Positions 27,442-36,849 of a stretch of DNA of 64,000 nt are shown here, one piece after another (within the stretch, counting starts at the first letter, position 1; the number at the start of each line of letters is the position of its first letter). The notes below the pieces were generated by a model. That model saw only the letters and a list, made by a program, of their open reading frames with translations. It was not told where the DNA came from and did no database searches. The DNA lies in the NCBI RefSeq assembly GCF_000184705.1, contig NC_014831.1, positions 2,232,001 through 2,296,000 on the forward strand, in the 5' to 3' direction. Both the position numbers and the translations under genes were made by a program. The DNA is from Thermaerobacter marianensis DSM 12885. GTDB taxonomy: Bacteria; Bacillota; Sulfobacillia; Thermaerobacterales; Thermaerobacteraceae.

Positions 27442-27887
27442 AGGTTGCCCCCCCTTTCACGGGAACCCGTTGCCCACCGCTCATCGCCACTCGGTCTAGT
27501 CGGATTGTGTGGCTTGTGGCTCGTCGGCTCGTGGCTCGCTGCTTGTTAGCACTCGAAAATGGTGGATGCTAAGGCGGGCCAAAACTAGCTGGTACTACAT
27601 CTGTAACGGCAAGGCAAAATCAGGAGATCGGGAAGAACCGTTTGTCATGCGCCGCCTCCGGTCTTCTGGCGGGATTCTGACTTGTTGTCACAGTTTCCCT
27701 TTCCGGCGCCCCGTCTACCGCGATCACTCACCGGGGCCGCGCGGCCCGCTGCCGAATGGCCGGTCCAATGAACCCTACCGAACACGTCGGTACGGAAGAA
27801 CCGCCCGCGCTACGGAGGACCCGCCGTGCCAGAAGGCCGTGGGGCCGGCACGGCTCCCTCCCCGGTGCCGAACCGGCCCGCTCCCCG
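27442..27887. other. Intergenic region upstream of the nucleotidyltransferase operon
   Basis: Holds no supported gene. It carries the leader and promoter of the minus-strand nucleotidyltransferase operon, the CIRCE-like repeat at 27546-27572, and the 3' flank of the ABC ATPase gene. Tandem TGGCTYGT-like short repeats lie at 27508-27545. Confidence 0.5.
27546..27572. promoter_or_regulatory. CIRCE-like inverted repeat (possible HrcA operator)
   Basis: TTAGCACTC, exactly nine bases, then GGATGCTAA. The CIRCE consensus is TTAGCACTC-N9-GAGTGCTAA. The left half is perfect, the right half matches 7 of 9, and the spacer length is exact. It lies about 105 bases upstream of the mannosyl operon start. 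HrcA represses heat-shock operons through this element, so heat-inducible control of the operon is possible. No groE, dnaK or hrcA gene is visible nearby. Confidence 0.5.
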
Positions 27888-29075
27888 TCACCCCCGTCCC
27901 TCCGCGGCCCCTGCACCCAGGGCGAGCGCCGCCTCCCGGTGTGCCGTGCCGCCCTCGTCCGGATAGACCGCCGTCCCCGTTTCCGGGACGAAGAAGTATA
28001 GCTGCTCTTCCGGCACCAGAACGCTGACCGCCTCCCCCTCCGCCACCCGGCGATCGGACGGCACCAGGGCCTGGAGGCGCAGGTTCGTCCCTACCTCCAC
28101 GTGCACCACGACCTGCCCGCCGAGAAACTCGCAGAGGTGCACCCGCCCGGGCACCCTGAGAGCGGCCCTCTCCCCGGCACCCGGCCGGGGTTCGTTCGCC
28201 CGCTCCACGAAGACGGACTCGGGACGCACGCCCAGCAGCCATTCCTCGCGGCGATACCGCGCCAGGAAGGCAGCCCGGCGCTCCGGAAGCCGCAGGGAGT
28301 GATCGCCCAGCTGGACGTGCGTGCCGCGGATCCGGACCGGGACCAGGTTCATCGGCGGTGTCCCGACGAAGGTGGCCACGAAGGTGTTGACCGGCCGCCA
28401 GTAGATCCGCTCCGGTGTGTCCACCTGCTGGAGCCGCCCCTCCCGCAGGACCGCCACCCGATCGCCCAGAGTCAGGGCCTCCACCTGATCGTGGGTCACG
28501 TACAGCATGGTCGCGCCCCACCGGCGGTGCAGCTCGATCAACTCGGTCCGGAAGCGCACCCGGAGCTGGGCGTCCAGGTTGGAGAGGGGTTCGTCCATCA
28601 GAAGAATGCGGGCATCGCGCACCAGGGCCCGGCCCAGGGCCACCCGCTGCCGCTGGCCGCCCGACAGCTCCCGGGGCTTTCTCCGCAGCAGCTTGTCGAG
28701 CCCCAGCAGTTCCGTCACGCGCCCGACCCGCTGGCGGATCTCCGCCTCGGGCACCCGGCGCAGGCGAAGCCCGAAGGCGATGTTCTCGAACACATCGAGG
28801 TGGGGGTAGATGGCGTAGTTCTGGAAGACCATGGCCACGTCCCGCTCGCCCGGGGCCCAGCGGGACGCCGGGCGGCCGTCGATGTAGAGCTCGCCGTCCG
28901 TCAGTTCCTCGAGGCCCGCCACCAGGCGCAGCGCGGTGCTCTTGCCGCAGCCCGACGGCCCCAATAGCACCAGGCGCTCCCCGGGTTCGACGGTCAGGTC
29001 CAGGCGGTCCAGGGCGGTGACACCGTCGAACCGCTTCGTCGCACCCTCGAAACGGATGGCCCCTCGATCCTGCAT
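27888..29075 (-). CDS. ABC importer ATPase, MalK/UgpC type
   Basis: A 395-residue ATPase with a complete nucleotide-binding domain: Walker A GPSGCGKST, Q-loop MVFQNYAIYPH, signature LSGGQRQR, Walker B ILLMDEP, H-loop YVTHDQ. A C-terminal TOBE/OB regulatory domain follows (from about residue 235, GTPPMNLVPVRI). It energises the two permeases encoded just upstream. ATG at 29075 has GGAGG at 8 bases; the frame also opens at a GTG three codons earlier. It is last in the five-gene importer operon. Confidence 0.9.
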   Translation of the reverse strand: MQDRGAIRFEGATKRFDGVTALDRLDLTVEPGERLVLLGPSGCGKSTALRLVAGLEELTDGELYIDGRPASRWAPGERDVAMVFQNYAIYPHLDVFENIAFGLRLRRVPEAEIRQRVGRVTELLGLDKLLRRKPRELSGGQRQRVALGRALVRDARILLMDEPLSNLDAQLRVRFRTELIELHRRWGATMLYVTHDQVEALTLGDRVAVLREGRLQQVDTPERIYWRPVNTFVATFVGTPPMNLVPVRIRGTHVQLGDHSLRLPERRAAFLARYRREEWLLGVRPESVFVERANEPRPGAGERAALRVPGRVHLCEFLGGQVVVHVEVGTNLRLQALVPSDRRVAEGEAVSVLVPEEQLYFFVPETGTAVYPDEGGTAHREAALALGAGAAEGRG

Positions 29076-29088
29076 CGCATCCACCTCC

Positions 29089-29925
29089 TCAACCCTTGAT
29101 CCCCGCCGACAGGAACGTTTGGACCACGTAACGCTGGGCCACCCAGTAGGCCAGCAGCGGGGGCAGGGCCGCCAGCGTCGCGGCTGCCATCATGGGGCCC
29201 CAGGACGTGCCGCCCTCCTCGCTGACGAACAACTGCAGCGCCAGGGGCAGGGTGAACATGTTCTCGTCCTTGATGATCAGAAGCGGCCAGAGATACTCGT
29301 TCCAGGTGTTGATGAACACCAGGATGCCCAGGGCGATGAACACCGGGCGCAGGTTCGGGATGAAGACCTTGCGGATCACCTGCAGGTGGGTCGCCCCCTC
29401 CAAGCGGGCCGCCTCCACCAGACTGGCGGGTACCGAGCGAAAGGCTTGCCGCAACAAGAAGATGCCCATGGCCTCCGCCAGGTGGGGCGCCATGAGGCCC
29501 GCGTAGGAGTCGAGCCAGCCGAGCCGCGCCACCACCAGGTAGTTGGGCAGCATGGTCACCTGCACGGGCACCAACATGCTGGCGACCACCGCGTAGAACA
29601 GGAACTCCCGGCCGGGGAAGCGGAACTGGGTGAACCCGTAGGCCGCCAGCGTGGCGGTCACCAGCTGCGCCGCCGTCACCAGCGCCGCCACCACCAGGGA
29701 ATTGAAGAAGTACCGGGCGAAGGGAATCCGGTCCCAGACGTAGAGGAAGTTCGAGAGGGTCGGGCGGTGCGGGATCGGGCTGAGGAAGCTGGTGAAGATC
29801 TCGTCCTGGAACTTGAAGGCGGTGCCGACCATCCAGGCGATGGGCAACAGGCTGACGCCGCAAGCGACAATGAGCACCAGATGCCAGGGAAGTGCCTTCA
29901 AATGAACTTTTTGATCAGCTTTCAT
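29089..29925 (-). CDS. ABC importer permease, MalG/UgpE type
   Basis: A 278-residue inner-membrane permease with six predicted segments and the EAA loop EAARLEGATHLQVIRKVFIPNLRP, which contacts the ATPase. It overlaps the other permease gene by 11 bases. Together they form the channel for a sugar, polyol or glycerol-phosphate-type substrate. Confidence 0.9.
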   Translation of the reverse strand: MKADQKVHLKALPWHLVLIVACGVSLLPIAWMVGTAFKFQDEIFTSFLSPIPHRPTLSNFLYVWDRIPFARYFFNSLVVAALVTAAQLVTATLAAYGFTQFRFPGREFLFYAVVASMLVPVQVTMLPNYLVVARLGWLDSYAGLMAPHLAEAMGIFLLRQAFRSVPASLVEAARLEGATHLQVIRKVFIPNLRPVFIALGILVFINTWNEYLWPLLIIKDENMFTLPLALQLFVSEEGGTSWGPMMAAATLAALPPLLAYWVAQRYVVQTFLSAGIKG

Positions 29926-30790
29926 AGTGCACCCGCCTCTCCAACACCAGCGCCTGCAGCAGGATCAGGGGAAGGTAGAAGCCGAAGGCGAGGATCGCCA
30001 CGGCCGCCGCCTCGCCCACCCGGAAGAACTGGAAGGCGTACTGATAGGTCAGGTAGACCAGGTTGGTGCTGCTCTCATTGGGACCACCGCCCGTGAGCAT
30101 GTGCACGGGCACAAAGCTGTACTGCACCCCGGTGATGAGGGAGGTCACCACCAGGTACAGCAGGGTGGCCGAGGTCAGCGGCAACACGACGCGGCGGAAG
30201 ATCTGGCCCTCCCGGGCCTTTTCGACCCGGGCGGCCTCCACCAGCTCGCCGGGGACGGCCATGAGGCCCGCCAAGTACACGATGAAGCTGTAACCGAAGG
30301 CCTTCCAGGCCGTCACGCCGACCACCGCCCACAGCGCCCAGCGGTGGTCGCTCAGCCAGGCCGGCGGATCGAGGCCGAGGGCCCGCAGGCCGACGTTGAA
30401 GGCGCCGATCAGGGGGTTGTAGAGCCACAGGAAGATCACCGACGCCACGGCCAGGGAGATCACCGTGGGCGTGAAAAGGACGGAGCGATAGACGGCCTGC
30501 CATCGCCGGGGGACCTGCATGATTCCGTAAGCCAGGAGCACGGGCACCGCGACGTTGGCCAGCAGAAGCCCTGCCCCGTAGAGCAGGGTGTTCCCCACGG
30601 CCACCCAGAACTCGCCGCTCCCCAGGATCTCCCGGTAGTTGCCGGCACCCGCCCAGTCCCGTTCCGGGCTCACCAGGTTCCAGTCGAACAGGCTGAGGGA
30701 GAAGGTCACCGCCAGGGGCCGGAAGACGAAGACCAGCAGCGGCAGCAGGGCCGGCAAGATGAACAGGTAGGGGGTCAGATGTCGCCTCAT
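29915..30790 (-). CDS. ABC importer permease, MalF/UgpA type
   Basis: A 291-residue permease with six predicted segments. The EAA loop reads EAARVEKAREGQIFRRVVLPL. The N-terminal segment PYLFILPALLPLLVFVFRPL is typical of UgpA-like proteins. ATG at 30790 follows AAAGGGG. Confidence 0.9.
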   Translation of the reverse strand: MRRHLTPYLFILPALLPLLVFVFRPLAVTFSLSLFDWNLVSPERDWAGAGNYREILGSGEFWVAVGNTLLYGAGLLLANVAVPVLLAYGIMQVPRRWQAVYRSVLFTPTVISLAVASVIFLWLYNPLIGAFNVGLRALGLDPPAWLSDHRWALWAVVGVTAWKAFGYSFIVYLAGLMAVPGELVEAARVEKAREGQIFRRVVLPLTSATLLYLVVTSLITGVQYSFVPVHMLTGGGPNESSTNLVYLTYQYAFQFFRVGEAAAVAILAFGFYLPLILLQALVLERRVHYES

Positions 30791-30805
30791 GCTCCACGAC
30801 CCCTT

Positions 30806-31816
30806 TCACGTCCCCTGCCGGCCGCACGGTCCCCAGGCCGCGCCCCTGGCGCTCGCCGCGGCCCCCACTGCGCCGCCACCGGCGCCACCGGCGGGGCCTT
30901 CCACCCCATCGCCGGCGGGCACCACCGGCGAATGGGCCCCGTCCCTGGCGGATATCGCGAGCCCTTCCGCCTCATCGCGGTCGGCCGTTGCACCGCCTCC
31001 GCCCCGGTCGGGGCCGGACAGCCAGGCGCCGATCCGCAGGGCGTCGTAGACCTGCCGCGACACCGGCGTCCCCGGAGCGTACTCCAGGACCAGCACCGGC
31101 GGTCGCGGGAGCTGTCGGAGGGCCTGCCAGACCGGCTGCCAGTCGATGGTCCCCTCGCCCACCGGCAAGTGCTCGTCGGCCCGGCCGTGGTTGTCGTGCA
31201 CGTGGAGGGCGTACAGCCGGGGGCCGAGGGCGGCGATGGTCTCCGCCAGCGGCCAGCCGTTGAGGTGGGCATGCCCCACATCCAGCAAGGCCACGGCCCC
31301 CGGTACCTCCGTGAAGAGAGCGACAAATTCGTCCCGGTCGAAGAGGGAGAACTCGCCCACCCCGATGTTCTCCACCGCCAGGCGCACGCCGCGGCCCGCC
31401 GCCTCCTCCGCCAGGATCCGCAGTGCCGACAGCACCCGCTCACGGGCCGCCGCCCGGTCGAAGAGGGGCGCGGCGGTGTCGTGGGTGTGGACCACGACGA
31501 ACTCGGCCCCACCCGCCGCTGCGATCCGCACCACTTGCCGCAAGACCTCCACGGACCAACGGGCGCGGTCAGGGAAGGGCGAGGCGAGGTTGAGCTCCCA
31601 GAAGGGGGCGTGGACGCTGCGCGGCCCCTCCCACCGTTCGAGGCAGGCCGCCAACCGGCGGAGAGCTTCCTCCGGGTCCGACCAGAGGGAACCCTCGGCG
31701 AAGATCTCCAGGCCTCCCGACCAGGACCGGGTCGAGCGGTAAGGCTCGTCCCACGCGCCAGACGCCGCCGCGCCGTACAAGATGGGAAGCGTACTCAACC
31801 ACATCCTGTCCAACAC
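30806..31816 (-). CDS. TIM-barrel sugar isomerase/epimerase-like protein (AP endonuclease 2 superfamily)
   Basis: A 336-residue protein of the xylose-isomerase-like TIM-barrel superfamily. Candidate metal ligands appear in order: VVHTHDT, RLAVENIG (Glu), LLDVGHAHLNG (Asp/His), ALHVHDNHG (His) and LVLEYAPG (Glu). It probably isomerises, epimerises or cleaves the imported substrate. A C-terminal Gly/Ala/Arg-rich tail of about 60 residues looks unstructured. GTG at 31816 is preceded by GGAGGAGG. It is embedded between the binding-protein and permease genes, so its substrate should be that of the transporter. There is no glycerophosphodiesterase motif, which argues against UgpQ. Confidence 0.8.
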   Translation of the reverse strand: MLDRMWLSTLPILYGAAASGAWDEPYRSTRSWSGGLEIFAEGSLWSDPEEALRRLAACLERWEGPRSVHAPFWELNLASPFPDRARWSVEVLRQVVRIAAAGGAEFVVVHTHDTAAPLFDRAAARERVLSALRILAEEAAGRGVRLAVENIGVGEFSLFDRDEFVALFTEVPGAVALLDVGHAHLNGWPLAETIAALGPRLYALHVHDNHGRADEHLPVGEGTIDWQPVWQALRQLPRPPVLVLEYAPGTPVSRQVYDALRIGAWLSGPDRGGGGATADRDEAEGLAISARDGAHSPVVPAGDGVEGPAGGAGGGAVGAAASARGAAWGPCGRQGT

Positions 31817-31860
31817 AGACCCTCCTCCTCTCGCTCACGCCGGGGTCCGGCGGATCCCCT

Positions 31861-33201
31861 TCACTGTCCGGTGCGGCTCAACAGGTCGTTGATACGCCGG
31901 GCCGCATCCGGCAACGCCTCTTCCGGTTCCCGCCGGCCACCCAGAATGTCGTCGCGGGTGTTGAGCAAGATCTCCACGATCTGGAGACCGGACTCCCCGG
32001 GGAAGCTGGTCCAGGGCACCACGTCGGGCAACTGCTCGAGGGCCGGCTTCATCAAGGGGTTCTCCCGCAGGAAGGGACCCAGGTAGGCCTCTTGCGTGGC
32101 GTCCTTGTGGGGCGGCAGGTAACCCGTGCCCTTGACCCAGATGGTCAGCGCCTCAGGCGAGACCATGTACTTGATGAACTCCCAGGCCGCCTCCTGCTGG
32201 CGCGGGTCCTGGGCCAGGATGAAGAGGGCGTTGCCCCCCGCGGGAACCCGGCGGGGCTTCGAGCCGAAGGTGGGAAACTTGGCCGTGCGCAGGTCGAACG
32301 TGCTGTTCTCCTCGAAGTACGACCGCTTGGCAATGGTGGTGACCAGGATCCCGACGCGACCGGCCGCGAAGGCCTGGTTGCCCTCCTCCCACTTGGCGTG
32401 GAGGGCGGTCTTGTCCTTCAGCACCATGTCCGCGTACAGGCGGAAGGCCTCGATGGCTTCCGGGCTGCCGATCCCCGTCTCCCGCTTGCCGTTCTCGGAG
32501 ATCAGGAGCCGCGCCCCGTTGGATTCGATCAGGGCCTGCTCGATCCAGAAGTCCGGCGGCTGCTGCATGTAGAAGCCGTAGGCCCCGGTCTTTTCCTTGA
32601 TGATGCGGGCGTATTCCCGCACTTCCTCCCACGTGGCGGGGGGACGATCGGGGTCGAGCCCGGCCTGCCGGAAGAGGTCGGCGTTGTAATAGAGCACCGG
32701 GTTGGAGATGGAGAAGGGCATGCCTTCCAGCTTGCCCCCGACCCGGCCCAGGTCGAGCACCTGCGGCAGGAAATTCGACAGGAAGTCGGGGTCCTTGGTG
32801 TCGCGACGGGCGGCCTCCTCCACGGGCAGGTGGGGCAGGTTCTGGGCCACGTAGTCCAGGAAGTTGTACCCCACCTGGATCACCGCCGGCGGCCGCCCCG
32901 CGGCGACGGCAGCCTGCACGTTCTCAATGATCCCTTTGTAGTTCCCCGGGATGAACTTGGCCTCCACCCGGATGCCCGGATGCGACTGGTTGAACCGCCG
33001 GACGATCTCGTCCGTGGCGGGACCGCCCCAGTCGGCCGAGTTGACGTGCCAGTACTCGATGGTCACCGGCCCCCCGGCCGAGGACCCGCCCCCGGAGGGG
33101 GAGGTCCGCACCCCGCCGCAGCCGGCCGTCACCGTCGCGACCAGCATCGCCATGGCGAGTCCCGCCCCCGCAGCCCAGCGCCGGTACCCGGCCCCCTTCA
33201 T
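31861..33201 (-). CDS. ABC importer substrate-binding lipoprotein (UgpB-like)
   Basis: A 446-residue solute-binding protein. A basic start, hydrophobic segment and lipobox TAGC (Cys28) mark a lipoprotein. The mature part is a family-1 binding protein (TIEYWHVNSADWGGPATDEIVRRFNQSHPGI, VLYYNADLFRQAGLD, WEFIKYMVSPEA). First gene of the operon and presumably the best expressed. The ligand is probably a sugar, oligosaccharide or glycerol-phosphate-like compound. Confidence 0.9.
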   Translation of the reverse strand: MKGAGYRRWAAGAGLAMAMLVATVTAGCGGVRTSPSGGGSSAGGPVTIEYWHVNSADWGGPATDEIVRRFNQSHPGIRVEAKFIPGNYKGIIENVQAAVAAGRPPAVIQVGYNFLDYVAQNLPHLPVEEAARRDTKDPDFLSNFLPQVLDLGRVGGKLEGMPFSISNPVLYYNADLFRQAGLDPDRPPATWEEVREYARIIKEKTGAYGFYMQQPPDFWIEQALIESNGARLLISENGKRETGIGSPEAIEAFRLYADMVLKDKTALHAKWEEGNQAFAAGRVGILVTTIAKRSYFEENSTFDLRTAKFPTFGSKPRRVPAGGNALFILAQDPRQQEAAWEFIKYMVSPEALTIWVKGTGYLPPHKDATQEAYLGPFLRENPLMKPALEQLPDVVPWTSFPGESGLQIVEILLNTRDDILGGRREPEEALPDAARRINDLLSRTGQ

Positions 33202-33504
33202 GCGGTGTCCCTCCCCTCATGACGAACCGGCCAAACGGAGCCAGCACCACGCCGGCCCAGCACCCGCCGCACCGGCGAGATGGAAGGATCCAACATGTTT
33301 TCAACACCTCCGTTCCATAGGGTTCACGACGGCGCAATGCCGGGGGTTATCGTCTTGTTATAGGCGGGTTAAGATGATGCTAGGGATCGGTGGATATGCC
33401 TCATTCTGTCGTATATTTCCATATGGGTTGTATTTGTAATTGCGCTGGAAGGCGAACCGGAACCTAGCGACCGAGTGGGTGAGAGAACGTGGCAGGATCT
33501 AGGG
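33202..33504. other. Importer operon upstream region
   Basis: Non-coding by inspection, less GC-rich than its surroundings around 33340-33440. It should carry the importer operon promoter on the minus strand. I did not find a confident -35/-10 pair or operator. Confidence 0.4.
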
Positions 33505-33940
33505 TCATGTCGCTTTAACTGCAGTAAAAACCAGCGGGCGTTTCCGGAAACGCTCCATCCGTTCGTCCAACTCAGCGGCAGAGCCGCGACACCTCGCTCT
33601 TGCTGATCCCGTCCAGACCCAACGCCCGCACCAGGTCGGCGACCTTGCGGGTGCTGACACCCTGGGCCGTACGCTTCCTGCACCACAGCCACCAGGGCCT
33701 TCTCGGGGCCGCTCCAACAGGCTCGGAAACTAGCTCCCCTGGCTCAATTTCGGAATCCGTAACTCGATGGTGCCTACGCGAGTATCCCAGGGCCGGGAGG
33801 GGTAACCGTTCCGATACGCTTTGCGCGTTGGCGCGCGCTCGTAGCGGTCGGCGCCGGTCTCCTCGATCACCTCGAGCTCCATGAGCTGCTGAGCCAGTCA
33901 GCGCAGTCCTTCCCTCAGGGCATCGAGTTCTGGCTCCCGT
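33505..33940 (-). pseudogene. IS256-family transposase fragment
   Basis: Minus-strand pieces in different frames match the N-terminal third of the IS256 transposases elsewhere in the window: VSTRKVADLVRALGLDGISKSEVSRLC, LDERMERFRKRPL, and upstream RVGTIELRIPKLS. No catalytic core and no ends. Confidence 0.75.
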
Positions 33941-34285
33941 CCACGGCAAGATTCGCGCGGTTTGCATCGACCTGAAGGAGGGCCGGCGACGCGCCGTGCA
34001 GCGGGCTTTGCCGGGCGTGCTCGTGGTGACCGGTCCCTTTCACGTCATCCAGGACGCTAATCGGCGGGTGGACGACGCCCGTCGCGTGGAACAGGCGGTG
34101 ACCTACCGGCCAGGGCATCCCGTGGTGGTCGCTGGTGAAGAACGAGGAGAACCTCACCGACCAACAGGCCGCCCAACGGGCGCCCATCCGCAAGCGACTA
34201 GAACGTGGCCCACTTTCACTGGGTCAAGGAGCAATTGCGGGACGTCTACCGCGCGTCCAGCCGGGAGGAGGCCGCGGCGATTCTG
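33941..34285 (+). pseudogene. ISL3-family transposase fragment
   Basis: Plus-strand frames read [42 protein letters not shown], then [10 protein letters not shown] and [17 protein letters not shown], which are successive blocks of the ISL3 DDE domain (usually VxDxFHV). At least two frameshifts. The 3' part is replaced by an IS3 fragment at about 34286. Confidence 0.65.
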
Positions 34286-34786
34286 GCTGTACCTGGCCAC
34301 GGTGGTGGACGGCTTCTCCCGCGCCGTGGTGGGCTGGGCCATGGGCGACCGGCCCGTGGCGGAGTTAGTGGTGGACGCCGCCACCATGGCGGTGCGGCGG
34401 CCGGCCGGGGCCCGGCTTGATCCGCCACTTCGACCATGGGGCACGGTACACCTCGCTGGCATTCACCCGCCGCTTGGAGGCCCTGGGCATCGCCGGATCG
34501 ATGGGTTCCATGGGCGATGCGCTGGACAACGCTCTGGCGGAGCGTTTCTACGCGACCCTGCAATCGGGAGTTCCTCGACCGCCAAACCTGGGCCACACGG
34601 GATCAACTGCGCATGGCGATCTTTGAGTACGTCGACCGGTTCTACAACCGGCGGCGGCGTCACTCGGCACTTGGTTACCTCTCTCCCTACGAGTAGGAGG
34701 AGCGTTGGGACCCGGAGCGAAAGGTTCAGCCCCAGGAAGGGGTTGTCGCGTGAGCCTCAACCTGTCCACGCAAGCGGGTCAACTTC
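34286..34786 (+). pseudogene. IS3-family OrfB C-terminal fragment with right terminal repeat
   Basis: Frames carry [50 protein letters not shown] and [22 protein letters not shown], the C-terminal half of an IS3-type integrase, with frameshifts. The terminal repeat TGTCCACGCAAGCGGGTCAAC ends at 34786 and matches the ends of the IS3 element at 51355-52646. Confidence 0.8.
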
Positions 34787-34919
34787 ACCCCACACGGGAC
34801 GCCCTGACTCCACAAACCGGACGAGACAAGGAATGCCCCCGACCGGAGGCAGCGTGGCTTGTCCCGCCTTCGGCTCCGACCGATCCCGACGTGAGTCCGT
34901 TCACCAAGGGGGAGATGAC

Positions 34920-36716
34920 ATGTCCACGCAACGGTATTCTGTGACACCCCACCCCATCGAAACCTTGCTCGCCTGGGTCAAGTCGGGAGAGATCGCCATT
35001 CCTGAGATCCAGCGGCCCTTCGTCTGGAGTGCGACTAAGGTTCGCGACTTCCTGGATTCCCTCTACCGGGGCTACCCCGTTGGCTACCTCATCGCCTGGC
35101 GCAATCCCACCGTCCGGTTGAAGGACGGCACCCTGTCGGCCGGAAAGCGGATCCTCATCGACGGGCAACAGCGGGTTACAGCCCTGCGGGCCGCCCTCCT
35201 GGGCGAGGAGGTGTTGGACGAAAACTACGCCCGGAAACGCATCCACATCGCCTTCAACCCCCAGGAGGAGCGCTTTGAAGTCCGTAACTCCGCCATCGCC
35301 AGGGACCCGGCCTGGATCGACGACATCAGTCGCCTGTTCGCCCCGGATGCCTATCTGGGGGACTTCGTCGACGACTACGTAGAAAAGAATCCGGATACCG
35401 ATCGCAAGCAGGTGGGCCGGATCCTAGAACGGCTGAAGAAGATCGTGAACAACCACATCGGCCTGATCGAGCTGGCGGAAGACCTTGACATCGAGACTGT
35501 CACCGAGATCTTCATCCGGGTGAACTCGGCCGGGGTGGAACTGTCCCAGGCCGACTTCGCCATGTCCAAGATCGCCGTCAACGAGACCTATGGCGGGCAC
35601 CTTCTGCGGAAGGCCATCGACTACTTCTGCCACCTGGCCCGGAACCCGGAATTCTACATCCACATTGAGAAGAACGATACCGAGTTCGCCCGGAGCGAGT
35701 TCTGGCCCAAGATGAAGTGGCTCAAGGACTTCAACGACGACCTCTACGACCCGGATTACACGGATATGCTGCGGGTCGCCTTCACCACCCGGTTCGGCCG
35801 GGGCAGGCTGCAGGACCTAGTCGCCCTGCTGTCGGGTCGCAACTTTGAGACCCGGCAGTACGAGGAAGCCATCGTTGAGGATTCCTTTGCCAGGCTCAAG
35901 GACGGCATCCACGCATTCATCAACGAGACCCACTTCAAGCGCTTCGTGATGATCCTCCGCTCAGCAGGCTTCATCACGGGCAACATGATCACCAGTCACA
36001 ACGCGGTGAACTTCGCCTACATCCTGTACCTGCGGGGTCGGTCCGAGGGCATTGCGGCCGATGAGCTGGAACGCATTGTGCGACGATGGTATGCGATGTC
36101 CATCCTGACAGGACGGTATACAACTCACCCAGAGACAGTCTTCGATCTCGACATTCGTCAAATCGAGAGCCATGGCATCGCGCGCTACACGGAAGCCGTC
36201 CTGAGCAGCGAGCTCTCCGACAGCTTTTGGACCACGCTTCTTCCTCAACTGATGGAAACCTCTTCACTGCAAAGTCCCTATTTCGTCGCCTTTAAGGCGG
36301 CGCAAGTTTGCCTTGGCGACAGGGGATTTCTTTCCACCAACATCACCGTTCGGGATCTTATCCTCAATCATGGTGATCACCATCACATCTTCCCGAGGAA
36401 GTACCTGCAGCAGCTCGGGCTGAGCCGGGGCCGCTACAACCAGATCGCCAACTTCGTCATCGCCCAGAGTGAGATTAATATTGCCATCGGCGATACCCCA
36501 CCCCACATCTACTTCAAGGAGTTGTGGGACCAGGTCAACGGCGGCCCCAAGAAGTACGGTGGCATCACAGATCCAGAGACACTGGGGAGGAATCTTGAGG
36601 AAAATTGCATCCCCCTGGCCGTGCTGGACGGCGATGTGCCGGATTATGATTCGTTCCTGGCTGAGCGTCGCCGCTTGATGGCGCTTCGAATCAAGCAATG
36701 GTTTGAGAGACTATAG
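34920..36716 (+). CDS. DUF262-DUF1524 (HNH-like) protein, GmrSD/SspE-like putative antiphage nuclease
   Basis: A 598-residue protein. The N-terminal DUF262 (ParB-like/GmrS_N) domain has [10 protein letters not shown] (27-36) and the nucleotide-binding motif DGQQR at 81-85. A long helical middle follows. Near the C-terminus is an HNH-like His-Ile-Phe-Pro motif (HHHIFP, 487-492) with a following Asn in YNQIANFVI, typical of DUF1524/GmrSD_C. This domain pair is that of GmrSD type IV restriction enzymes and of SspE, which cleave modified DNA or use NTPs to sense phosphorothioate DNA. Whether the target is modified phage DNA is inference. ATG at 34920 follows AAGGGGGAG. It stands alone, 133 bases past an IS3 end, with no Ssp or Dnd modification genes in view. 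Confidence 0.85.
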   Translation: MSTQRYSVTPHPIETLLAWVKSGEIAIPEIQRPFVWSATKVRDFLDSLYRGYPVGYLIAWRNPTVRLKDGTLSAGKRILIDGQQRVTALRAALLGEEVLDENYARKRIHIAFNPQEERFEVRNSAIARDPAWIDDISRLFAPDAYLGDFVDDYVEKNPDTDRKQVGRILERLKKIVNNHIGLIELAEDLDIETVTEIFIRVNSAGVELSQADFAMSKIAVNETYGGHLLRKAIDYFCHLARNPEFYIHIEKNDTEFARSEFWPKMKWLKDFNDDLYDPDYTDMLRVAFTTRFGRGRLQDLVALLSGRNFETRQYEEAIVEDSFARLKDGIHAFINETHFKRFVMILRSAGFITGNMITSHNAVNFAYILYLRGRSEGIAADELERIVRRWYAMSILTGRYTTHPETVFDLDIRQIESHGIARYTEAVLSSELSDSFWTTLLPQLMETSSLQSPYFVAFKAAQVCLGDRGFLSTNITVRDLILNHGDHHHIFPRKYLQQLGLSRGRYNQIANFVIAQSEINIAIGDTPPHIYFKELWDQVNGGPKKYGGITDPETLGRNLEENCIPLAVLDGDVPDYDSFLAERRRLMALRIKQWFERL

Positions 36717-36769
36717 AGCAACTATTGCCGCCCTTTCACGGAAGGGCCAGGTCCACCTGTCCCCGCCCC

Positions 36770-36816
36770 CATGTCGGCCCTAGGGTGGGCGGAGTCGCCG
36801 CCCAGGCGCCGACATG
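36770..36816. repeat. Nested inverted repeat downstream of the DUF262-DUF1524 gene
   Basis: CATGTCGGC (36770-36778) pairs with GCCGACATG (36808-36816), and inside it GGGCGG pairs with CCGCCC around a 5-base loop. It lies 54 bases past the stop. There is no T-run, so terminator function is uncertain; it may instead belong to the IS21 end that follows. Confidence 0.5.
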
Positions 36817-36849
36817 GCCGATGGGGGAGGATTTGGTTCCGCCCCGCTT

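Noticed and set aside
27508-27545. Short TGGCTYGT-like repeats as a CRISPR or iteron array
   Set aside because: Units are only about 8-10 bases, irregular and without spacers; no cas or rep genes are nearby.
30806-31816. TIM-barrel protein as UgpQ glycerophosphodiesterase
   Set aside because: The GDPD catalytic motifs (HRG...EN with EhD) are not present; the metal-ligand pattern fits isomerase/epimerase.
29927-32086. A 719-codon plus-strand open frame opposite the importer genes
   Set aside because: It mirrors the permease and TIM-barrel genes in another frame; the minus-strand proteins have clear motifs and this one has none.
33996-34919. Extension of the DUF262-DUF1524 frame 308 codons upstream
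   Set aside because: The open frame runs by chance through ISL3 and IS3 debris; the ribosome binding site and the domain start define ATG 34920.
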